A DNA stretch of 64,000 nucleotides from Bacteroidales bacterium. Its GTDB lineage: Bacteria; Bacteroidota; Bacteroidia; Bacteroidales; F082. Position numbers and translations under genes: made by a program. Under the pieces are notes generated by a model. The model was not told the origin of the DNA. It did no database searches and saw only the letters and a program-made list of their open reading frames with translations. The stretch spans positions 44,599 to 108,598 of the forward strand of contig JAGBQJ010000002.1 in assembly GCA_017632935.1 (NCBI GenBank), given 5' to 3'. Shown here piece by piece: positions 57,973 to 64,000 of this stretch (the stretch's first letter is position 1; each line of letters opens with the position of its first letter).

Positions 57973-60645
57973 TTATTTTTTGGTGTTGTTATTAGATTCT
58001 TCGTAGAATTTGGCGTATTCGTTCATGTCTTTCGCTTGATAGAAGACAGGATAGTTCTTGACGGAGATGGGTATGATCTTGTATTTCGTCTTGTCGATGC
58101 CGCCGAAGACATAGTCGGAGAGCTGCATCGAGGTGATGTAGTCGGCGGCTTTCTGTTGGCTCTCGAAGCTGCCGATGGTGATGATGCTTTGTCTTTCGTC
58201 GAGCACGACGCTCTTGACGTTGAAGGTCCGCGTGCGGTGTTCTTTCCTGTTGAAGTCACTGATGCGCACCAGCATCGGGTCGATGCGCACCGACTTGGAG
58301 TCACACACGATCATGGCGAAGTGTTCGCTGTTGGGCTCGTAGGTGTAGGGGGCTTCCTTCTTCACCTCGGGCTTGTCGCCCTTGCCATCCTTCTTGTCGA
58401 GGTCAGCCAGCACAAGGCCGAGATGGTAGGACTCGTTGACATCTTCCAAGACGCGGCGGGCGTATGGCGTGATGCTGCTGCGCGGATAGGTGCGCACGAG
58501 GTCGTACAAGGCGAACGCCATCGTGTCGACAGAGACCAGACGGCCTTCGGCGACGGCATGCAAGAAGGCGAAACGCGGCATGAAGGCCGTGTCAGTCTCA
58601 TAGAGCTGCATGGCGCGTTCGGTGTTCATCTTCACGCGGTAGTACTGTCCTTGCTCAAAAGCCTCGTAGGTCTTGGAGTAGAAGTCGGAGGCTTCTCGTT
58701 CCTGGGCTTGCAGCTTCTCGAAATAGCTCGGGTCCTTGATGAACTCGGCGTAACTCGAGGTGGGATATTTGTCGAAGATCTTGCCTTTGTAGACCAGCGA
58801 CTGCTCTTCGTGGCCGAGGTCCTTGTGCATCTTGTAGAGCGCATACCATGTGGGCAGCTCCTGTTTGCCGTTGGGATAGCGGGTGTCGAGTTCCTCATAC
58901 GACTCGATGGAGCGCGGCAGGTCGGAGAGGCGGTCCATGTAGAGGAAGCCCAGATGATAGAGGCCGTCGGCGATGAGCGAGTCGGCCACTTCCTTCTGCT
59001 CGGGAGTGAAGGGCAGGTCTTGGAGGTAATAGCCGCGGTCGTGGTTGGTATAGGAGGCGTTCAATGAGTCTTGCTTGGCTTTGGCGTTCTTGGCTTCGGT
59101 GAGGCTGGCGTCGTCGTTGATGTTGTTGAGGCTACGCTTGTCGCTGATGCGCCAGTTGTCCTCGTTCTTACGCATGCCCCATTTGCGGGTGAATTCGGTG
59201 ATGCCCTTCGAGACAGAGGTCTGGTTATAGAAATACCAAGAGCCGCCTTCTGTGGAGCCCGTCTCCTGCTTCACTGGCTCATCACCCACGGCGGCACCCA
59301 TCAGGGCGAGCTGTTCCTCATATTCGCGTTGTTCCTTCTCTCTTTTCTCCTTCTCGATGACTTGCGCGATGATCTTGTCGATGAGGGCATTGCGTTCCAG
59401 CGAGTCCATGGCGGCCACACGCATGAGGCTGTCTTGGGTGTTCACCACGTTGGCGTACATCACCAGCTCGTTCAAGGTACGAGAGATGTTCATGATGCTA
59501 TCGTAGCCTTCCTTTCCGCGTTCCATGCTGGTGACGGCAGTGTCGTAATAAGCCTGTGCAAGCTCGTATTGGCTTTTCTCGAAAAACATCGTAGCCGCCT
59601 TCAGCGACGACTGTGCCCTTTGAATCTTGTTGTCCTTGAAGGCTGCCACCGACTTGCGCAGGTAGTCAAGGGCCTTGGGCTCATCGCCTTCGCGGAGGGC
59701 AAGCTCGGCCATGGCGTAATAGATGCGGTCGCGATAGTCCTCGTTGTTGGGGTCGCGGAGCATCTTGTTCATCATCTTGTAGAGCTCGGCGGCGTTGTCG
59801 GCCGTGCCCATCTTGGCCATATTCATCTTCGACTCAAAGACCATCTCGTATACGGGGTTGCGCTTGACGACCTTCTTGAACTGTGCCGTGGCGCGGTCGG
59901 CATCGCCTTGCAACATGTAAATCTGACCCAGGATGAACATGGCACGTGTGCGCAGGTCACGGTCGCGGTTGAGCAGGATGCCGTTTTTCAGGAATTTGAC
60001 AGCGTTGTTGTAGTCCTTGACGGCGATGTAATAGTCGGCGATGGTGAAGTCGAGGTTGCGCATCAGCTCCTTAGGCTGCTTGTCGAGGCCGGCGACCTTG
60101 GCTTGCAGCTGCTCGATCATGGCCACGGCCTTGGGGTATTCCTCATTTTGGATATAGGTCTTGATGAGCCACATATTGGCCACATGAGTGATGTCGTTGT
60201 AGTTGTACTCGTTGGCCACAAAGTCGAAGGTGCGTTTAGCGGGGATGTAGTCGTGCTTGTAGAAGTGCGCCTTGCCCATGACAAGATAAGCATCATCGAT
60301 CCATTTCACGCGCTCGCGGTTGCCGAAGACCATGGAATGCTTCTGGACGCAGATGGAGGTCTTCTCCAAGGCGCGGTCCATGGTGGAGTTCATCGACATG
60401 CCGTTCTGCTGGGTGCCGTAGTTGTAGACGCGCAGCACCTTGGAGTAATCGTCCTTCACGGCTGTGCGGAGCTGCTTCTCGCCGTCTTTGACGGCCAGCT
60501 CACCATTGAAATAGATATTGTAATGGCTGGTCAGGTTATGGTACATGCGACGGGTGAGCGTGTTTTTCTTCGTCGAGCAGCCGCTCAGGAGCAGCAGCGC
60601 AAGCACGCAGCCCATCGTCACGATTATGTGGTTTCTTCTATGCAC
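57973..60645 (-). CDS. SprE/PorW-like T9SS lipoprotein with TPR repeats
   Basis: 890 residues from GTG 60645. Lipobox LLLLSGC (Cys23). Residues about 25-400 are TPR-type helical repeats (FYKHDYIPAKRTFDFVANEY, DYNNAVKFLKNGILL, ARFILGQ-like stretches), then a charged coil (KEKREKEQREYEEQLAL), GGSWYFYNQTSVSKGITEFT, and a second TPR region; NSEHFAMIVCD begins a C-terminal beta domain. The layout and the WYFYN...F-W/KWG segment match SprE/PorW, an outer-membrane lipoprotein needed for type IX secretion and gliding. It fits the T9SS cargo genes in this window. Confidence 0.78.
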   Translation of the reverse strand: MHRRNHIIVTMGCVLALLLLSGCSTKKNTLTRRMYHNLTSHYNIYFNGELAVKDGEKQLRTAVKDDYSKVLRVYNYGTQQNGMSMNSTMDRALEKTSICVQKHSMVFGNRERVKWIDDAYLVMGKAHFYKHDYIPAKRTFDFVANEYNYNDITHVANMWLIKTYIQNEEYPKAVAMIEQLQAKVAGLDKQPKELMRNLDFTIADYYIAVKDYNNAVKFLKNGILLNRDRDLRTRAMFILGQIYMLQGDADRATAQFKKVVKRNPVYEMVFESKMNMAKMGTADNAAELYKMMNKMLRDPNNEDYRDRIYYAMAELALREGDEPKALDYLRKSVAAFKDNKIQRAQSSLKAATMFFEKSQYELAQAYYDTAVTSMERGKEGYDSIMNISRTLNELVMYANVVNTQDSLMRVAAMDSLERNALIDKIIAQVIEKEKREKEQREYEEQLALMGAAVGDEPVKQETGSTEGGSWYFYNQTSVSKGITEFTRKWGMRKNEDNWRISDKRSLNNINDDASLTEAKNAKAKQDSLNASYTNHDRGYYLQDLPFTPEQKEVADSLIADGLYHLGFLYMDRLSDLPRSIESYEELDTRYPNGKQELPTWYALYKMHKDLGHEEQSLVYKGKIFDKYPTSSYAEFIKDPSYFEKLQAQEREASDFYSKTYEAFEQGQYYRVKMNTERAMQLYETDTAFMPRFAFLHAVAEGRLVSVDTMAFALYDLVRTYPRSSITPYARRVLEDVNESYHLGLVLADLDKKDGKGDKPEVKKEAPYTYEPNSEHFAMIVCDSKSVRIDPMLVRISDFNRKEHRTRTFNVKSVVLDERQSIITIGSFESQQKAADYITSMQLSDYVFGGIDKTKYKIIPISVKNYPVFYQAKDMNEYAKFYEESNNNTKK

Positions 60646-60713
60646 TTCGTTGTCGTTTTATACAAAGGATAACTCCAATTTGACCCGAATATTTCAAAGG
60701 AGCGGCAGAAAAC

Positions 60714-61910
60714 TCATTGGCGTTGTCCATACCATTTCCTGGCCTCGTTAAGGAGCATCTCTTCGGTGGGGTCGGTCAAGGCCGAACGCATCTTGATGGC
60801 GATGCTGTCGGTCGTGGTCTTGAACTCATCCAACAGCAGACGGTCGTAGTCGGCTTGACGGCTTTTGGCGATGCCTTCGCGCTGTTGTTGCAGGGCCTGC
60901 ATGGCCTTGTCCTTATATTCGTCCAAAGCAAGGTAAGGCACCAACGCTTCCACCACTTCCAGGCTGTCGTCCTTCCAGTTGAAGCTGAGATTTTCGTTGA
61001 GTGACTTCAGTTCATATTTCTTGCAGAGCTCAGGCAGCTCGCCTTGCAGCCGCTCCACTTCGCGGTCGAAGTCGACGGCCAGACGTTCTGCCCGTTCCTT
61101 CTCCACGTTGGCCTTGATCTTCGGCACGTAGATGATGGCCAGTGTCGCCAAGATGAGGAGCACGACGCCCGCGACAATCAGCTTCACGAAGGAATGCCCC
61201 TTGGTGATGGCCGAGCGCACCTCGCTGATGCTGTCGAAACGCTGTTCCTTCGAGAACTGCGTGCAGTGGGTGGCCACGGGGCCAAACTGCTTCGAGATGT
61301 TACGTTCGCCGATGAACTCCATGATCTTGCCGATGGAATAGATGTCGGCGCGCGAGTCGTAGTCCTCGCCCTTGATGATCTCGGGCGCGATGAATTCCAT
61401 TTCCTTGATGAGCAGCTCACGGTCGGCGTCTGCCTTCGTCTCAGGGATGCCAATATCGATGAGCTTGGCGCGACAGTCGGCGGCGGTCACCATGATGTTG
61501 TCAGGGTTGAGATTGCAGTGCACGATGCCGTTGCGGTGCAGGTAATACAGGGCGTCGCACACCTCGGTGAGGACGCTCTTCACCTGTTTCTCGGAAAGCG
61601 TGCCCACACGGACATGCTCAGCCAGCGACTTGCCTTCGATGTATTCGAAGATGATGCAGTCGCCCAGGCCTTCGATTTGGACAAAGTCCAAGGCCTTACG
61701 GATGTATTTGTTGTCGAGGATCGAGGTGGTGTCATACTCCAGTCGCAGCGACTCCTTGCAGGCGGCATCGTCGGCGCAAGTTTCCTTCAACGCCTTGACA
61801 ATGACTTTCTTACCGTTGTTATTCGCAGTAAAAACGCGGCTGTTTCCATAGCGCGAGGTATGGAGCAGCTTGAGGTTGGTGTAGTCGGTTGAAAAGAGGT
61901 TTTCTTCCAT
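60714..61910 (-). CDS. Membrane-anchored Ser/Thr kinase-like protein, probable pseudokinase
   Basis: 398 residues. A protein-kinase fold (1-235) with Lys39 (VIVKAL) and the metal Asp152 (IDIG in place of DFG) kept, and APE present (EFIAPEII). The catalytic loop reads HCNLNPDN at 131-138: the HRD aspartate is Asn133 and the usual Lys is Asn135; the glycine loop is also weak (HTSRYGNSRVF). One membrane helix follows (FVKLIVAGVVLLILATLAII, about 243-262), then a helical extracytoplasmic part. It may bind ATP but should be a poor kinase. A TATCTTTG box on the minus strand at 61934-61941 lies 23 bp before the start. Confidence 0.85.
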   Translation of the reverse strand: MEENLFSTDYTNLKLLHTSRYGNSRVFTANNNGKKVIVKALKETCADDAACKESLRLEYDTTSILDNKYIRKALDFVQIEGLGDCIIFEYIEGKSLAEHVRVGTLSEKQVKSVLTEVCDALYYLHRNGIVHCNLNPDNIMVTAADCRAKLIDIGIPETKADADRELLIKEMEFIAPEIIKGEDYDSRADIYSIGKIMEFIGERNISKQFGPVATHCTQFSKEQRFDSISEVRSAITKGHSFVKLIVAGVVLLILATLAIIYVPKIKANVEKERAERLAVDFDREVERLQGELPELCKKYELKSLNENLSFNWKDDSLEVVEALVPYLALDEYKDKAMQALQQQREGIAKSRQADYDRLLLDEFKTTTDSIAIKMRSALTDPTEEMLLNEARKWYGQRQ

Positions 61911-62008
61911 TCCTATTTATTAATATTTGGGCGCAAAGATAAGGGATTTTTCCGAAACTGGGGCAAAAGTGGGTTGGAAAAAGATTAATTGAGTGAAAAA
62001 GAGACTTC

Positions 62009-62632
62009 CTACTCTACCTCTTCGAGGCTTTTCGTCATCATGATGTCGTTGTTGATGAGATAGACTTCAGTGTTGTTAAACTGTTGGAACTTTTTCAAAT
62101 TCTTATACACCGTCTTGATTTCCCTTTTCGACACCTTGTGCAGCATGTTCGTCCAAAAGATGAGCACAGTATAATCCGCCTCCCCTTTGATTTCGGGAAA
62201 AATGGTTCGCATTTGACTACGTGTAACGGTCATGCCGTTCAAAGGCACGGTTGTCGCAGGTGGGAATTCGTCGAACTGATGGTTGAAGTTCCAATTCAGG
62301 TTAAAGCCCAACGTGGGAGGACAATAGCAATTGATATGGAACGAGACCAGACTGTCGCCATGGAAATACATGATTTTCAGCGGCTGGTAGAGGTTTTTCA
62401 TCTGCATTGAGTCTGTGCCAAGTTCACTCACTTGCATGAATTGTTTTTCGTTGCAGACCAATGGCGTAAATTCAAAGTCTTTGGGCAATTTCTTATAGAA
62501 TTTCTCGCATTGCTCAGCATCGTAACCATGGATTTCACGGAAACCGAAAAGCATGGGGGCCAGGGTGTTGCATGAAGAAAAAGACAACAACAGCCCAAAC
62601 AGCACAATTATTTTTGCATTATTTATCTTCAT
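62009..62632 (-). CDS. Lipoprotein of unknown function
   Basis: 207 residues from ATG 62632 (MKINNAKIIVLFGLLLSFSS). Lipobox SFSSC. The rest is alpha/beta with a segment ADYTVLIFWTNMLHKVSKRE that resembles a thioredoxin-fold strand-helix (VLIFWT), but the CxxC motif is absent. The start lies within the last codons of the YoeB-like toxin gene, so it may be translated from the same mRNA. No family assigned. Confidence 0.65.
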   Translation of the reverse strand: MKINNAKIIVLFGLLLSFSSCNTLAPMLFGFREIHGYDAEQCEKFYKKLPKDFEFTPLVCNEKQFMQVSELGTDSMQMKNLYQPLKIMYFHGDSLVSFHINCYCPPTLGFNLNWNFNHQFDEFPPATTVPLNGMTVTRSQMRTIFPEIKGEADYTVLIFWTNMLHKVSKREIKTVYKNLKKFQQFNNTEVYLINNDIMMTKSLEEVE

Positions 62633-62891
62633 AATGTCCAAATGCAGAAATGACAATCACAATCACTTCCAAATCACGAATCTCATAAACCAAGCGATGT
62701 CTCTGAGTGATGCGTCTTGACCATTGCCCTGCCTTGTCACCACGTAAAGGTTCGGGCTTCCCTGTCCCCGTTCTTGGATGCTCGTACAATTCGTCAATCA
62801 GTTTGACAGCCTTGTTGAAAGCAGTAGGCTCTTGACGCTTCAATTTGGCCAAATCGTCCAAAGCATCTTTCTGATAACGAACCTTATACAT
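62619..62891 (-). CDS. YoeB/Txe-type mRNA interferase toxin
   Basis: 90 residues. YKVRYQKDALDDLAKLKRQE, PEPLRGDKAGQWSRRITQRH, RLVYEI and the end SAFGHYEDK (catalytic His-Tyr) are typical of YoeB, which cleaves mRNA on the ribosome. It follows its antitoxin by 2 bp. Length and motifs are complete, so it is probably active. Confidence 0.9.
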   Translation of the reverse strand: MYKVRYQKDALDDLAKLKRQEPTAFNKAVKLIDELYEHPRTGTGKPEPLRGDKAGQWSRRITQRHRLVYEIRDLEVIVIVISAFGHYEDK

Positions 62892-62893
62892 GG

Positions 62894-63142
62894 TTAAAGA
62901 GCTTCAAGATATTTATGCATTTCCTCAGGTGAAGAGAAGGATACTAATTCACCATTTTCATATTTCTCCATCCGCTTGTCAATCATAGAGAAATACTCCT
63001 CTTTCGTCATAGTAGCATCATCTTGCTGCTTCTGACGGGCAAGTTTCCGCAAATATATCATGGCACGCTTCATCAAATCTGAATCCTCAGCTATGATGCT
63101 CAAACTACGATAAACATCCGCATTCATTTGAACAGTAGTCAT
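62894..63142 (-). CDS. Antitoxin of the YoeB-type pair
   Basis: 82 residues (MTTVQMNADVYRSLSIIAED start, SFSSPEEMHKYLEAL end). N-terminal strand-helix typical of DNA-binding antitoxins, then a charged helix with EEYFSMIDKRMEKYENGE. A Shine-Dalgarno sequence AGGAGAT precedes the start and a TATCTTTG box lies on the minus strand at 63166-63173. Confidence 0.8.
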   Translation of the reverse strand: MTTVQMNADVYRSLSIIAEDSDLMKRAMIYLRKLARQKQQDDATMTKEEYFSMIDKRMEKYENGELVSFSSPEEMHKYLEAL

Positions 63143-63235
63143 TTCTTTGATCTCCTATTTTCCTGCAAAGATAAACAAAATCTCTTATTTCAGTATGGAA
63201 AAGAAAATATTTCGTGACATTTTGGCAGAATTTCG

Positions 63236-63243
63236 TATTTTTG
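63236..63243 (+). promoter_or_regulatory. -7 box TATTTTTG of pheT
   Basis: 23 bp before ATG 63267; a TTTG lies at 63221-63224. Confidence 0.6.
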
Positions 63244-63266
63244 CCGCTCATTAATTTTTTACGACA

Positions 63267-64000
63267 ATGAAGATCTCTTATAACTGGTTGAAACAATATG
63301 TCAACTGCGATTATCCGGCGGAGAAGGTCAGTGAATTGCTGACTTCCACGGGCCTAGAAGTGGAAGACCTCGAGCGTTTTGAGTCGGTGAAAGGTGCCTT
63401 GAAAGGCGTCGTCGTGGGCAAGGTGCTCACCTGCATCGACCACCCCAACTCCGACCACCTGCATATCACCACCGTCGATGTGGGCGGCGAAGAGCCTCTG
63501 CACATCGTGTGCGGCGCACCCAACGTGGCAGCGGGCCAGAAGGTGCTCGTGGCCACCATCAACACCGAACTTTGGATTGGCGATGAACACATCACCATCA
63601 AGAAGGGCAAGATTCGTGGCGAGGTCTCAGAAGGTATGATTTGCGCCGAAGACGAGCTGCAACTTGGCTCCTCGCATGAAGGCATTATGGTGCTGCCCGA
63701 CAATTACGAAGTGGGCAAGCCTGCCTCGTTCTATTTCCCTGTGGAAGAGGACTATACCATCGAAATCGGCCTCACTGCCAACCGCAGCGACGCCACCTCA
63801 CACATCGGCTCGGCCCGCGACATGGTGGCAGCCCTCAACCAGCGTGAGAACACCACCCAATACCACCTCATCCGTCCCTCGGTGGACGACTTCAAGGTAG
63901 AGAACCACAACCTTGACATCGATGTCGTAGTGGAAGACACGCAAGCCTGCCCACGCTATTCGGGCGTGACCGTCAGCGGCGTGAAAGTCGGTGAGTCACC
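63267..64000 (+). CDS. pheT: Phenylalanyl-tRNA synthetase beta subunit (N-terminal part)
   Basis: The frame is open to the right edge; 244 codons are present. MKISYNWLKQYVNCDYPAEK, LEVEDLE, the tRNA-binding (EMAP/OB) domain (VVGKVLTCIDHPNSDHLHIT, HIVCGAPNVAAGQKVLVA), KGKIRGEVSEGMICAEDELQ and the start of the B3/B4 editing domain (IGLTANRSDATSHIGSARDM) identify PheT. It charges tRNA-Phe together with PheS. A TATTTTTG box lies 23 bp upstream. Confidence 0.96.
   Translation, partial: MKISYNWLKQYVNCDYPAEKVSELLTSTGLEVEDLERFESVKGALKGVVVGKVLTCIDHPNSDHLHITTVDVGGEEPLHIVCGAPNVAAGQKVLVATINTELWIGDEHITIKKGKIRGEVSEGMICAEDELQLGSSHEGIMVLPDNYEVGKPASFYFPVEEDYTIEIGLTANRSDATSHIGSARDMVAALNQRENTTQYHLIRPSVDDFKVENHNLDIDVVVEDTQACPRYSGVTVSGVKVGES

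Overview
The window comes from a member of the Bacteroidota, most likely an uncultured gut or rumen Bacteroidales. Supporting signs: type IX secretion (T9SS) C-terminal sorting signals on very large secreted proteins, a SprE/PorW-like T9SS lipoprotein, the HU-CCDC81/SPOR protein, the radical SAM/rny/zapA block, promoters with the phylum-type -7 box TAnnTTTG (many copies of TATTTTTG, TATCTTTG or TACCTTTG shortly before starts) and an almost complete lack of Shine-Dalgarno sequences before housekeeping genes. No genus is claimed.

Layout. 1-3.6 kb: end of an FMN-binding protein, a small outer-membrane barrel protein, rsmI, a conserved hypothetical and tdk. 3.6-7.4 kb: a decayed toxin-antitoxin locus, then an envelope operon (Gfo/Idh oxidoreductase, lipoprotein, polyprenyl sugar-phosphate transferase). 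7.4-17.4 kb: pcm, a long leftward series (nucleoside kinase, kdsB, HU/SPOR protein, acyltransferase, trmB, HerA-like ATPase), lptF/G, tgt and a glycosyltransferase. 17.4-21.2 kb: two small genes, a radical SAM protein, rny, a candidate 6S-like RNA, zapA and a coiled-coil protein. 21.3-32.3 kb: a 5'-nucleotidase lipoprotein, DUF2851, a broken copy of a secreted protease end, the intact subtilisin-like protease and mfd. 32.4-42.8 kb: alsT, a His-rich CobW GTPase and msrC diverging from a perfect 54-bp palindrome, an OxyR-like regulator, trkH, DUF389, a DUF3791/ADP-ribosyltransferase-like operon, tRNA-Ala, a choline-kinase-like gene, SUF genes. 42.9-52.5 kb: a truncated toxin-antitoxin remnant and a 3081-residue T9SS protein. 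53-64 kb: PIN-type toxin-antitoxin pair, tRNA-Ala, S41 protease, a four-helix-bundle gene, fabD, folE, bactofilin, SprE/PorW-like lipoprotein, a probable pseudokinase, a YoeB-type toxin-antitoxin pair and the start of pheT.

Functional links. The giant adhesin-like protein, the S8 protease and the SprE/PorW-like lipoprotein belong to one theme: export across the outer membrane by T9SS. KdsB, LptF/G, the sugar transferase, acyltransferase and FabD serve the envelope. SufE and the DUF59 protein serve iron-sulfur cluster assembly.

The most unusual feature is the repeat load. At least five families of short palindromic or modular repeats are scattered through the window, and several have entered reading frames and are translated: a 28-bp GTAGAGAC...GTCTCTAC palindrome (11 copies, four in frame within one protease and one forming the end of RsmI), a modular hairpin with a conserved core and variable arms (five copies, one in frame in mfd), a GCGGAATG repeat that forms the end of trmB and brackets a four-helix-bundle gene, a GACGCGGGAC repeat at gene boundaries, and a CCTTCGACAGGCTCAGG repeat. 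This resembles the in-frame palindromic elements described in Rickettsia, but the sequences are different.
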